Origin: Cloacibacterium normanense
GTDB taxonomy: Bacteria > Bacteroidota > Bacteroidia > Flavobacteriales > Weeksellaceae
Reading direction: 5' to 3'
Assembly (NCBI RefSeq): GCF_002943105.1
Contig: NZ_PTPZ01000001.1
Span: 595,977 to 659,976, forward strand
Length of the DNA: 64,000 bases
Positions 36,688-44,986 of this stretch are shown piece by piece. The translations under genes were made by a program, and so were the position numbers. The notes under the pieces were generated by a model that worked only from the letters and a program-made list of their open reading frames with translations, searched no databases and had not been told where the DNA came from. Within the stretch, counting starts at the first letter, position 1, and every line of letters starts with the position of its first letter.

Positions 36688-36924
36688 ATGAAAATTTTAT
36701 TTGTAATTATAGCAGCTTTTACGCTTTCGAGTTGTACTGTGGCAAAAATCCAAGATTGCCCAGAAGAAAAAATCATCAATAAAATGCCAAAAGTGATTGA
36801 TGGAAACTCACAAACGCCTAATGAATATTACATTTACAAAGGAGAAAGAAGGGAAATCAAGGAATTTGATGCCGCTTGGATTGAGAAAAATTGCCCGAAT
36901 ATAAAAGTACAAGAAGTTTATTAA
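36688..36924 (+). CDS. Small lipoprotein of unknown function
   Basis: A 78-residue lipoprotein starting 3 bp after the E1 stop, so almost certainly cotranscribed with it. The signal peptide ends TLSSC, giving Cys16 as the lipidated residue. The mature protein has two further cysteines (CPEEK and KNCPN), which could form a disulfide in the periplasm, and ends NIKVQEVY. No domain is recognised. The pairing with a cytoplasmic dehydrogenase subunit is probably incidental. Confidence 0.7.
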   Translation: MKILFVIIAAFTLSSCTVAKIQDCPEEKIINKMPKVIDGNSQTPNEYYIYKGERREIKEFDAAWIEKNCPNIKVQEVY

Positions 36925-36935
36925 GTTAAATAAAG

Positions 36936-36965
36936 AAACAACTCAAATTAGGAGTTGTTTTTTTG
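36936..36965 (+). terminator. Terminator of the E1-lipoprotein operon
   Basis: AAACAACTC and GAGTTGTTT with a 7-nt loop and a T tract. Confidence 0.8.
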
Positions 36966-37046
36966 TTTTAAAAAATCATATTTATATCATAGTAAAACCC
37001 GAATTTTCTGAAAAATTCCGTAAATTCGCAAAAATTTAATCTCGAA

Positions 37047-38435
37047 ATGAATTACGATATTATTGTTATAGGTTCTGGACCTGGTGGTTACGTAACCGCA
37101 ATTAGAGCATCACAATTAGGTTTTAAAACTGCTATAATAGAAAAAGAAAATCTAGGTGGTATTTGTTTAAACTGGGGGTGTATTCCTACCAAAGCTTTAC
37201 TGAAATCTGCTCAAGTTTTTAACTATATAAAACACGCCGAAGATTACGGTCTTAATAAAGTAGAGGGAAGTTTTGATTTTCCTAATGTAATTGCTAGAAG
37301 TAGAGGAGTTGCTACTAAAATGAGTGGAGGAATTTCTTTCTTGATGAAGAAGAATAAAATTGACGTTATCATGGGAACTGCCAAAGTTCAAAAAGGCAAA
37401 AAAGTTTCGGTAACAGATAAAGAAGGAAAAGTTTCTGAATATTCAGCAAATCATATTATCATTGCAACTGGAGCTCGTTCTAGAGAATTACCAAATCTTC
37501 CACAAGATGGAGTAAAAGTAATTGGTTACAGACAAGCTTTGTCTTTACCAACTCAACCAAAATCTATGATTGTAGTAGGTTCTGGAGCAATCGGAGTAGA
37601 GTTCGCAGATTTTTATAATACAATGGGAACTAAAGTGACGATTGTAGAATTTATGCCAAATATCGTTCCTGTAGAAGATGAAGAAATTTCTAAGCACTTA
37701 GAAAAATCTCTTAAAAAATCTGGAATTGATATCATGACCAATGCATCTGTAGAATCTGTAGATACTTCTGGAAACGGTGTTAAAGCTAATGTAAAAACCA
37801 AAGATGGAAACATTACACTAGAAGCTGATATTCTACTTTCGGCAGTGGGTATAGCTGCAAATATTGAAAATATCGGTTTGGAAGAAGTAGGAATTGCTAC
37901 AGATAAAGGTAGAGTTTTGGTAAATGAATGGTACCAAACTTCTGTTCCTGGTTATTATGCAATTGGTGACATTATTCCTACTCAAGCTTTAGCTCACGTA
38001 GCATCAGCAGAAGGAATTACTTGTGTAGAAAAAATCAAAGGAATGCACGTAGAAACAATTGACTACGGAAATATTCCTGGTTGTACTTACTGTCATCCAG
38101 AAATTGCATCTGTTGGTTTAACTGAAAAGCAAGCTAAAGAAAAAGGATACGAAATTAAAGTTGGTAAATTCCCACTTTCAGCATCTGGTAAAGCTACCGC
38201 AAATGGTAATACAGATGGTTTCATCAAAGTAATTTTTGATGCAAAATACGGAGAATGGTTAGGTTGTCACATGATTGGTGACGGTGTTACCGATATGGTT
38301 GCAGAAGCGGTGGTTGCTAGAAAATTAGAAACTACTGGTCACGAAATCATCAAATCTATTCACCCGCATCCAACTGTTTCTGAAGCAATTATGGAAGCTG
38401 TAGCTGCTGCTTACGGAGAAGTGATTCACATCTAA
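37047..38435 (+). CDS. lpdA: Dihydrolipoyl dehydrogenase (E3)
   Basis: The E3 flavoenzyme of 2-oxoacid dehydrogenase complexes reoxidises dihydrolipoamide with NAD+. The 462-residue protein has the FAD motif GSGPGGYV, the redox disulfide Cys40/Cys45 in GGICLNWGCIPTK, the NAD motif GSGAIGVEFA and the C-terminal HPHPTVSEA with the His base at the dimer interface. It lies just downstream of E1 but behind a terminator and with its own upstream -7-like TAAATTCG. A hairpin terminator follows. Confidence 0.96.
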   Translation: MNYDIIVIGSGPGGYVTAIRASQLGFKTAIIEKENLGGICLNWGCIPTKALLKSAQVFNYIKHAEDYGLNKVEGSFDFPNVIARSRGVATKMSGGISFLMKKNKIDVIMGTAKVQKGKKVSVTDKEGKVSEYSANHIIIATGARSRELPNLPQDGVKVIGYRQALSLPTQPKSMIVVGSGAIGVEFADFYNTMGTKVTIVEFMPNIVPVEDEEISKHLEKSLKKSGIDIMTNASVESVDTSGNGVKANVKTKDGNITLEADILLSAVGIAANIENIGLEEVGIATDKGRVLVNEWYQTSVPGYYAIGDIIPTQALAHVASAEGITCVEKIKGMHVETIDYGNIPGCTYCHPEIASVGLTEKQAKEKGYEIKVGKFPLSASGKATANGNTDGFIKVIFDAKYGEWLGCHMIGDGVTDMVAEAVVARKLETTGHEIIKSIHPHPTVSEAIMEAVAAAYGEVIHI

Positions 38436-38453
38436 TATTTATGTAATAAATAC

Positions 38454-38487
38454 AAAAAAAACCACAGTATTTGCTGTGGTTTTTTTA
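38454..38487 (+). terminator. lpdA terminator
   Basis: AAACCACAG-TATTTG-CTGTGGTTT with A and T tracts. Confidence 0.85.
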
Positions 38488-38514
38488 ATTTTAACCAAGA
38501 AAACTATTTAAAAT

Positions 38515-39282
38515 ATGAAGAAAGAAATCGGGTTAGTACTTTCAGGTGGTGGAACTAAGGGAATTGCGGAAGCTGGTGCACTGAAATTTTTAGAAGAAAA
38601 AAATATTTTTCCAGAAGTCATTGCAGGAACGAGTGCTGGTGCAATTGTTGGCGGATTGTATTCTTTCGGGAAGTCTCCTGATGAGATTTTAGAATTTTTT
38701 AAATCGGTTTATTTTTTCAATTGGAAACATTTTACGCTTACTAAACCAGGATTTATCAATTCTGAAGTTTTCAGATTGTACTTGAAACCCATTATTGGAG
38801 AAATTAAAATTAAAGATTTAAAATTAGAATTGCTCATTACAGCTACTGATTTGGTACAAGGTGTTACGCACGTTTTTGATGGAGACACCTATTTGCTTGA
38901 TGCGATTATAGCTTCATGTTCGGTTCCTGGTTTGACCAGCCCTTTTCAAAAAGATGGAATGTTATTAAGTGATGGCGGAATTTTGAATAATTTTCCTTCA
39001 AATCTCATCAGAGAGAAATGTGAAAAACTAATTGGAGTATATGTTTCGCCACTTCAAGACATTGAAGGCAAACAACTCAATAGTATCAAAGCAGTTTCTA
39101 CCAGAGCTTATGAATTGCTGAGTCATAGTGTAGAAAACTATAAATTCAAAGATTGTGACTGGTTTATCTCTCCCAAAGAATTATCTAATTATGGAATGTT
39201 CGAGAGCAATAAAGCCAGAATGAACGAAATCTTTAAATTGGGTTACGAAGAAGCTGTAAAAACTTTCCCCGAAAATTTTTAA
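38515..39282 (+). CDS. Patatin-like phospholipase family protein
   Basis: A 255-residue patatin-fold lipid acyl hydrolase. Motifs are GGGTKGIAEAG (oxyanion loop), GTSAG with nucleophile Ser40 and DGG with Asp153, the Ser-Asp dyad. There is no signal peptide, so it is a cytoplasmic or membrane-associated hydrolase, similar in size to RssA/YjjU-type bacterial patatins. It converges on the dgkA-like gene with 6 bp between stops. The substrate, probably a phospholipid or lipid precursor, is not known. Confidence 0.9.
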   Translation: MKKEIGLVLSGGGTKGIAEAGALKFLEEKNIFPEVIAGTSAGAIVGGLYSFGKSPDEILEFFKSVYFFNWKHFTLTKPGFINSEVFRLYLKPIIGEIKIKDLKLELLITATDLVQGVTHVFDGDTYLLDAIIASCSVPGLTSPFQKDGMLLSDGGILNNFPSNLIREKCEKLIGVYVSPLQDIEGKQLNSIKAVSTRAYELLSHSVENYKFKDCDWFISPKELSNYGMFESNKARMNEIFKLGYEEAVKTFPENF

Positions 39283-39288
39283 AATTTT

Positions 39289-39642
39289 CTAAAAAACATA
39301 TTTCGAATAGACTAAAACTCCTGTAATTAAGGAAAGTAGAGTAGCTGTTACTACACTTGCTGCTGCTAAATCTTTGATTAAACCTATTTTTTCATTGAAA
39401 TTTGGTTCTATGAAATCACAAATTTTTTCAATAGCTGTATTGATGATTTCTGCAATGAGAACCAAAAAACAAACGATAAAAATTAAAACAGCGTCTGTAG
39501 AGTTTAATTGGAAATAAACCATTAAAAATAAATTAATAACAAGCGCTAAAACTTCTAACTGAAAGTTTCTTTCGGTTTTTAGCATCCAAAAAAGTCCTTT
39601 GAAAGCATAATAAACACTTTTGTAAAACGGAGGTCTTTTCAT
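39289..39642 (-). CDS. Diacylglycerol kinase family membrane protein (DgkA/UndPK type)
   Basis: A 117-residue integral membrane kinase with three helices, typical of the small DgkA group, which phosphorylates diacylglycerol or undecaprenol. The signature VLIAEIINTAIEKICDFIEP (ExxNTAIE) contains the catalytic and metal-binding acids, and IKDLAAASVV follows. The ATG at 39642 shares a base with the stop of the upstream peptidase gene (TAATG); an in-frame TTG six bases earlier is less likely. It is therefore translationally coupled to the peptidase gene. Confidence 0.87.
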   Translation of the reverse strand: MKRPPFYKSVYYAFKGLFWMLKTERNFQLEVLALVINLFLMVYFQLNSTDAVLIFIVCFLVLIAEIINTAIEKICDFIEPNFNEKIGLIKDLAAASVVTATLLSLITGVLVYSKYVF

Positions 39643-41006
39643 TACCAATTTTTATCAACCATGTAAATAAGTTGTGTCATAACCACAGCTCCCAATAATA
39701 ATTCTCTGCGATTCACTTTTTCGAAAGTGTCTTCTGGAGTATGATGAATGTCAAAATATCTTTGTGAATCTGTTACCAATCCAGATGCAGGAATTTTAAG
39801 TTCTCTCAGAGGTTCTATGTCTACGCCAGAATGGTCTCCCGCAAATTCATAAATTCCGTATGGGTTAAAAAGTTTTTCCCAAGATTTCATAGATTTGGCT
39901 TTGTCAGGATGCATTCCTAAGCTAAAACTTCTCGGTGTAAAACCTCCACTGTCACTTTCTAGAGCAAAAACGTGCGGTTCTTCAGATTTTTTTACCGTTT
40001 CCATGTACGTTCTTCCACCTCTAACACCATTTTCTTCATTGGCAAAACAAACAACTCTTATGGTATGATTATTTTTGAGTTTTAAATTTTTGAAAGTTCT
40101 CAGTACTTCTATACTTTGTACAATTCCAGCACCATCATCATGAGCGCCTTCACCTACATCCCAAGAATCAAGATGAGCGCCAACTACAATTACTTTTTCG
40201 TCAGATTTTCCCTTGATTTCGCCAATGACAGATTTGGTCATCATTTGTCCATTCATTCCACAATTAGAATTGAGAACGGCTTGAACTTTTTGTTTTTTGA
40301 GTAAAATTTCTTCTAAATAATCCGCAGACTCTGCACCAATTGCAACGGCAGGAATTTTAGGAATTCCGTCTTCGTAACGAGTAGAACCAGTATGAGGAAC
40401 ATCGTCAAATGATGATGTGAGAGAACGAATGATTACCGCTTTTCCGCCTTTTTTTGCTACTTCAGAAGGAGTAACTCTTCTGTATTTTCCAGCATCTCCA
40501 TAAGCTTGTCCTGTTACCACAAACTCTTGTTTAAAGGCATAGTTGAAAAACACAATTTTATCTTTTACAGCATAATCTGGTAATTTTTCGAAATCTTCTA
40601 AAGTTTTTACTAAAATTACTTCTCCTTCTAAATCTTTACCTTTGGTTCCTTCGGAATTGCCTAAGGAAAGCATCTTTACTTCTTTCCATTTTCCGTGATT
40701 CACTTTTAATTTTAAAGATTCGTCACCTCGAGTCCAAACGTTTACCATTACAGGTTGAAACCAAACTTGGTCTGCACCAGCTTCCAGCAGTTTTTTCATC
40801 GCCCAGTCTGCAGATTTTTCGTAATTGCTGCTTCCAGATAATCTGCTGCCAATATCTTTGGTTAATTCTCTTAAGTCTTCATAAGATTTACCATTGACCA
40901 AAATTTCGTCTGAAATTTTCTTGAATTGAAGAGAATCTTGTTTGAAATTTTGAGACCAAAAAAATCCGCCCAAAAAGAGCGGAAGTATGTAAAGTAGTTT
41001 CTTCAT
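39642..41006 (-). CDS. Secreted M28 family metallopeptidase
   Basis: A 454-residue exported zinc aminopeptidase or carboxypeptidase. The start used is ATG 41006 (MKKLLYILPLFLGGFFWSQ, a signal peptide); the longer frame adds 40 residues without signal character. A PA-like insert domain (about 120-240) precedes the catalytic core. Zinc ligands and base visible are His278 in VGAHLDSW, Asp290 in GAHDDGAG and Glu324/Glu325 in FANEENG. The DgkA-like gene is coupled downstream. A role in extracellular peptide use is inferred. Confidence 0.9.
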   Translation of the reverse strand: MKKLLYILPLFLGGFFWSQNFKQDSLQFKKISDEILVNGKSYEDLRELTKDIGSRLSGSSNYEKSADWAMKKLLEAGADQVWFQPVMVNVWTRGDESLKLKVNHGKWKEVKMLSLGNSEGTKGKDLEGEVILVKTLEDFEKLPDYAVKDKIVFFNYAFKQEFVVTGQAYGDAGKYRRVTPSEVAKKGGKAVIIRSLTSSFDDVPHTGSTRYEDGIPKIPAVAIGAESADYLEEILLKKQKVQAVLNSNCGMNGQMMTKSVIGEIKGKSDEKVIVVGAHLDSWDVGEGAHDDGAGIVQSIEVLRTFKNLKLKNNHTIRVVCFANEENGVRGGRTYMETVKKSEEPHVFALESDSGGFTPRSFSLGMHPDKAKSMKSWEKLFNPYGIYEFAGDHSGVDIEPLRELKIPASGLVTDSQRYFDIHHTPEDTFEKVNRRELLLGAVVMTQLIYMVDKNW

Positions 41007-41065
41007 GTTGTGATTTCTTTTTGGAAATCTAAAAGTACTATTTTTTTGTAATAAATCAAGAAAAA

Positions 41066-42316
41066 TTACCAATCCATGTCGTACATTAACAGTGCAGTAA
41101 CCAATTTTGGCTCTATGTAAGTACATTTTGGAGGCATTTGTAAATTCTGATTTGCTAGTTTGGTAATATCATTAAAACTTACTGGGAACAATCCAAAGCC
41201 AACGGAATAGTCGCCAGAATCTACTTGTTCTTTAAGTTTGATAATTCCTTCAATATTAGAATTTCCTTTTATAAAATTCATTTTGCTGTTTTCTTCTTCC
41301 TCATAATCATTAATTCCGAGAATAGGTTTGAAGATATATTTGTCTAATAAATGATGGTCTACATTGTCTAACCCTTGGTCTAAATCTCTGAGATTATGTT
41401 TTACGTGCAGTGAATAAAATTTACCACCCAAATACATAGAAATGTGGAATTTCTGAGAAGGATAGTAAGCGTTTTCACCTTTTTCGTGGATAAGGAAGTT
41501 CTCTGATAGTTTTTGTAAAAATTCTTCTTCAGAATTTCCGTTTAAATCTTTTACAACTCTGTTATAGTCATTAATTTTAATCGATTGACTAGAAACAATA
41601 AAGCTGAAAACAAAATTATAAGGTTCATTGCCATTATGTCTTTTGTTTTTTTCTTTGTGTTTTTGAGCGTATAAAGCTGCAGAAGCTATTCTGTGGTGAC
41701 CATCAGCTACATAAAAAGAATCAATTTGGTCTATTACTTCTTTAAATTGCTGAAGTTTTAGACGATTGTCTATTCTCCACACTTTGTGTCTTACTCCAGT
41801 TTCGTCTGTATGATTAATGATGGGAACATTTTTTTCTTCGTGATTCATCAGTAATTCTATTTTAGAATTAGCTTGATAGGTAAGAAGAACTGGTTCTGCT
41901 TGAAGTGAAACTTTCTCTAAGAAATGAGCTAGTTTTTCTTTTTTATAAGTAAGGGTAGACTCATGTTTTTTGATTTTTCCGTTCCAGAAATCTTCCACAC
42001 TTGTCAATCCTAATAATCCTCTAAAAACAGATTTATTGGGTAAAATTTGCTCATACAAATAATAAGAAGAGCTGTCTTGAAGAAGTTTATTGTCGCCCAA
42101 CATTTCTTCGTAATTGCTTCTTACTTTTCGTAGATTTCTATCAACATCTTTCGATTTGCTACATACATATGGTTTAATCATCTGTATGTAAGAAGAGTCT
42201 TCCGTCGCTTTTTTATTGATTTCTTCCTGCGTAAAATTATCCAAAGGATGAGTTGGGAATTTATCAATATAATCAGGGTGCGGTCTAACTCCTCTAAATG
42301 GTTTAAAAACTGGCAT
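41066..42316 (-). CDS. DUF1015 family protein
   Basis: A 416-residue cytoplasmic protein of the DUF1015 family. Marks are FKPFRGVRPHPDY at the N-terminus, the His-rich SFYVADGHHRIASA in the middle (a possible catalytic or metal site) and NVDHHLLDKYIFKP. In this window it follows serC and serA on the same strand. Its role is not established; the link to serine metabolism is inference from gene order. It has full length and an intact frame. Confidence 0.88.
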   Translation of the reverse strand: MPVFKPFRGVRPHPDYIDKFPTHPLDNFTQEEINKKATEDSSYIQMIKPYVCSKSKDVDRNLRKVRSNYEEMLGDNKLLQDSSSYYLYEQILPNKSVFRGLLGLTSVEDFWNGKIKKHESTLTYKKEKLAHFLEKVSLQAEPVLLTYQANSKIELLMNHEEKNVPIINHTDETGVRHKVWRIDNRLKLQQFKEVIDQIDSFYVADGHHRIASAALYAQKHKEKNKRHNGNEPYNFVFSFIVSSQSIKINDYNRVVKDLNGNSEEEFLQKLSENFLIHEKGENAYYPSQKFHISMYLGGKFYSLHVKHNLRDLDQGLDNVDHHLLDKYIFKPILGINDYEEEENSKMNFIKGNSNIEGIIKLKEQVDSGDYSVGFGLFPVSFNDITKLANQNLQMPPKCTYIEPKLVTALLMYDMDW

Positions 42317-42390
42317 GTTCTACGTTTAATTAATTTGAGGTTTTATATAGTTTAATTTTTTAAATTTTGCGAATATAATAAATTTTTAAA

Positions 42391-43350
42391 TTATATAAGT
42401 TTTTGTAAGTCAATAATTTGTTGTGCTAATTCTGTTCCTATTCTTTCTTGGGCTTCTAAAGTGCTTCCACCAACATGCGGAGAAAGCGAAAGCGAAGGAT
42501 TCATCAGAATCTGAATTTCTGGTTTTGGTTCGGTTTCGAAAACATCTAGAGCAGCTCCCGCTACTTTTTTATTTTCTATATAATCTATCAGTGTTACTTC
42601 ATTAATTACACCGCCTTTTGCAGTATTTACAATGAAAACGCCATCTTTCATCATTTCAAATTCTGGCGTGTCAATAATATATTCAGAAGTTTCTAAAGTA
42701 TTAATGCTGATGAAATCTGCTTCTTTTAGAAACGCTTCCATATCATTGGTAGAAGTGAATTCAAAATCAATAGTTCTTCCGTCAAAAAATTCTAAAGAAA
42801 TGGTATCTGTTTTAGGTTTTCTGGTGTAGAAAATAATTTTCATTCCAAGACCAATTCCTATTTTGGCAACTTCTTTTCCGATGTTATCAAAACCGATGAT
42901 TCCAAGGGGTTTTCCTGAAAGTTCTGTTGCTTTTTCGTAAGATTTTTTGAGAAAAGCAAATTTAGTATCACCTTCTAAAGGCATATTTCTATTAGAATCA
43001 TGCAAAAATCTAATCAAAGTCAGAAAATGCGCAAAAACCAATTCGGCTATGGATTTAGCAAAAGCGTTTGGAGTATTAATGACATGAACTCCTTTAGATT
43101 TGGCGAATTCTACATCGATATTATCCATTGATTCGCCACCTTTTCCTATGATTTTTAAACTTGGACAAGCATCTATAAGTTCTTTGGTTACTTGTGTTGC
43201 GTTTTTTACCAATAAAACTTCTACTTGATTTTCATTGATAAAAGGAATGAGGTGTTCCTGAGAAACTCTGTTGTCAAGAAGATTTAATCCAACTTCTTTC
43301 AAAACTTTTTCTCCAGAATTTGAAATACCGTCGTTTGCTAAAATTTTCAT
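42391..43350 (-). CDS. serA: SerA-like D-2-hydroxyacid dehydrogenase with altered active-site residues
   Basis: A 319-residue protein placed in the serC-serA-DUF1015 gene order, so nominally D-3-phosphoglycerate dehydrogenase. It departs from consensus at key positions. The nucleotide-binding GxGxxG is GFDNIG (Asp155). The catalytic Arg of the NxxRGG block is Lys245. The substrate loop usually R-S-A-T is Lys49-Asn50-Ala-Thr. The GxGMDNID block is GESMDNID. Glu274 and His292 of the catalytic relay remain. The start is ATG 43350 (MKILANDGIS); the longer frame overlaps serC. It may have reduced or changed activity. The gene symbol reflects position rather than proven activity. Confidence 0.8.
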   Translation of the reverse strand: MKILANDGISNSGEKVLKEVGLNLLDNRVSQEHLIPFINENQVEVLLVKNATQVTKELIDACPSLKIIGKGGESMDNIDVEFAKSKGVHVINTPNAFAKSIAELVFAHFLTLIRFLHDSNRNMPLEGDTKFAFLKKSYEKATELSGKPLGIIGFDNIGKEVAKIGIGLGMKIIFYTRKPKTDTISLEFFDGRTIDFEFTSTNDMEAFLKEADFISINTLETSEYIIDTPEFEMMKDGVFIVNTAKGGVINEVTLIDYIENKKVAGAALDVFETEPKPEIQILMNPSLSLSPHVGGSTLEAQERIGTELAQQIIDLQKLI

Positions 43351-43364
43351 ATTTTTTTTAGATT

Positions 43365-44420
43365 TTAAATAGATTTCATAACATCTACCAAAACCTGTAC
43401 GCTTTCTATTGGTAATGCATTGTAAAGACTTGCTCTGTAACCACCTAAACTTCTGTGTCCATTTAATCCATTGATTCCAGCAGCTTTCCAAGCGTTGTCA
43501 AAAGCTTCTTTTTTAGATTCGTCTGTAATTTTGAATGAAACATTCATTAAACTTCTATCTTCTGGAACGCAGAAACATTCAAATAATGGATTTCTGTCTA
43601 TTTCATCATAAAGAAGTTTTGCTTTAGCAATATTTCTTTCTTCTGCAGCAGCTATTCCGCCATTATTTTCTAACCATTGTAGGGTAAGTAGTGAAGCATA
43701 TACTGCAAAAACTGGTGGCGTATTAAACATAGATTCTTTCGCTACATGTTGAGCGTAATCTAAGTAAGATGGAATAATTCTGCCTGATTTTCCTAGAATT
43801 TCTTTTTTTACCACCACTAGAGTCGTTCCAGCTGGTCCCATATTTTTTTGAGCACCTGCATAGATTAAGTCAAATTTAGAATAATCAATCACTCTAGAGA
43901 AAATATCAGAGCTCATGTCAGAAACCATTAACGTATTTACTTTTGGAAAATCTTTGATTTGAGTTCCATAGATGGTATTGTTAGAAGTGCAGTGGAAATA
44001 ATCATATTCTGCACCTACTTCTTCAATTTTTGGAATGAAAGAGTAATTTTCTTCCTTAGAAGAACCGATTACATCTACTGTTCCTAATTTTTTGGCTTCT
44101 TTAATTGCATTAGCAGCCCAGTTTCCAGAATCTAAATAAGCAGCTTTACCGTTTTCTTTCATCAAGTTAAAAGGAACCATCGCAAATTGTAAACTTGCGC
44201 CTCCACCTAAAAATAATACATCATAGTCATCATTAAGATTCATTAATCTTTTTACGATGGCTCTGGCTTCGTCCATTACTGCGATGAAATCTTTACTGCG
44301 GTGAGAAATTTCTAAGATAGAAAGTCCCATTCCGTTAAAGTCTAAAATCGCTTCTGCTGATTTTTGGAAAACTTCTTGAGGGAGAATGCATGGTCCTGCA
44401 CTGAAATTATGTTTTTTCAT
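43365..44420 (-). CDS. serC: 3-phosphoserine/phosphohydroxythreonine aminotransferase
   Basis: SerC converts 3-phosphohydroxypyruvate to phosphoserine (and acts in PLP synthesis in some bacteria). The 351-residue protein has HNFSAGPCILP at the start, FLGGGASLQFA, and the Schiff-base Lys192 in YAGAQKNMGPAGTT. The start is ATG 44420; the preceding in-frame stretch overlaps the upstream terminator. The serA-like gene follows after 14 bp, and DUF1015 after it, forming an operon. All residues expected for activity appear intact, in contrast to the SerA-like protein. Confidence 0.95.
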   Translation of the reverse strand: MKKHNFSAGPCILPQEVFQKSAEAILDFNGMGLSILEISHRSKDFIAVMDEARAIVKRLMNLNDDYDVLFLGGGASLQFAMVPFNLMKENGKAAYLDSGNWAANAIKEAKKLGTVDVIGSSKEENYSFIPKIEEVGAEYDYFHCTSNNTIYGTQIKDFPKVNTLMVSDMSSDIFSRVIDYSKFDLIYAGAQKNMGPAGTTLVVVKKEILGKSGRIIPSYLDYAQHVAKESMFNTPPVFAVYASLLTLQWLENNGGIAAAEERNIAKAKLLYDEIDRNPLFECFCVPEDRSLMNVSFKITDESKKEAFDNAWKAAGINGLNGHRSLGGYRASLYNALPIESVQVLVDVMKSI

Positions 44421-44454
44421 ATTTTTATTGAGAATGATACTAATTTTATTGAAA

Positions 44455-44494
44455 CAAAAAATCCCGCTCATGCAGAATGAAGCGGGATTTTTTT
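44455..44494 (-). terminator. Terminator of the ferredoxin gene
   Basis: AAATCCCGCTTCAT/ATGAGCGGGATTT (minus strand) with T tracts on both sides, between ferredoxin and serC. Confidence 0.85.
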
Positions 44495-44499
44495 AATTT

Positions 44500-44850
44500 T
44501 TATTCGCCGTGTAAAAATGCTTTTTTACCTAAAAGTTCTGCGTCCGTTTCTACATGGTTGTCATCTGGAACACAACAATCTACCGGACAAACCGCTGCGC
44601 ATTGTGGCTCTTCGTGGAAACCTTTACACTCGGTACACTTATCTGGAACAATGTAGTAAACATCATCACTTACAGGTCTTTGAGGCGCATTAGCATCTAT
44701 TGTTAAACCTGATTTTAAAGTTACGGTTCCTTTTAAACTGGTTCCGTCTGAAGCTTTCCAGTCTACAGCTCCTTCATAAATCGCGTTATTAGGGCATTCT
44801 GGTTCGCAAGCTCCACAATTAATACATTCGTCTGTTATTATAATAGCCAT
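44500..44850 (-). CDS. 2[4Fe-4S] ferredoxin with inserted loop
   Basis: A 116-residue dicluster ferredoxin. The N-terminal cluster motif is CINCGACEPECP (CxxCxxCxxxCP), and the second is CTECKGFHEEPQCAAVCP. A segment of about 45 residues between the two (VDWKASDGTSLKGTV onward) is longer than in minimal clostridial ferredoxins, and an 8-residue loop separates the second and third cysteines of the second motif. It is a low-potential electron carrier in the cytoplasm. It is divergent from the acyl-CoA reductase gene across about 136 bp. Confidence 0.92.
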   Translation of the reverse strand: MAIIITDECINCGACEPECPNNAIYEGAVDWKASDGTSLKGTVTLKSGLTIDANAPQRPVSDDVYYIVPDKCTECKGFHEEPQCAAVCPVDCCVPDDNHVETDAELLGKKAFLHGE

Positions 44851-44986
44851 TGCTAGGTATTTTTTTTAAATTTGCACAAAATTAGTAAATTTCAGTTGAT
44901 TTGGAAAAGTTTTGCATGGTAAAACTTATCTTTTTTGAGGTAATTTTTAATAATAAGTGCAAAAATAATAGGATTAAATAAATAAA

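Noticed and set aside
41007..41126. 40-residue extension of the M28 peptidase
   Set aside because: It overlaps the DUF1015 3' end and would hide a clean signal peptide starting at 41006.
43351..43491. 47-residue extension of the SerA-like gene
   Set aside because: It overlaps serC on the same strand in another frame and does not resemble any SerA N-terminus.
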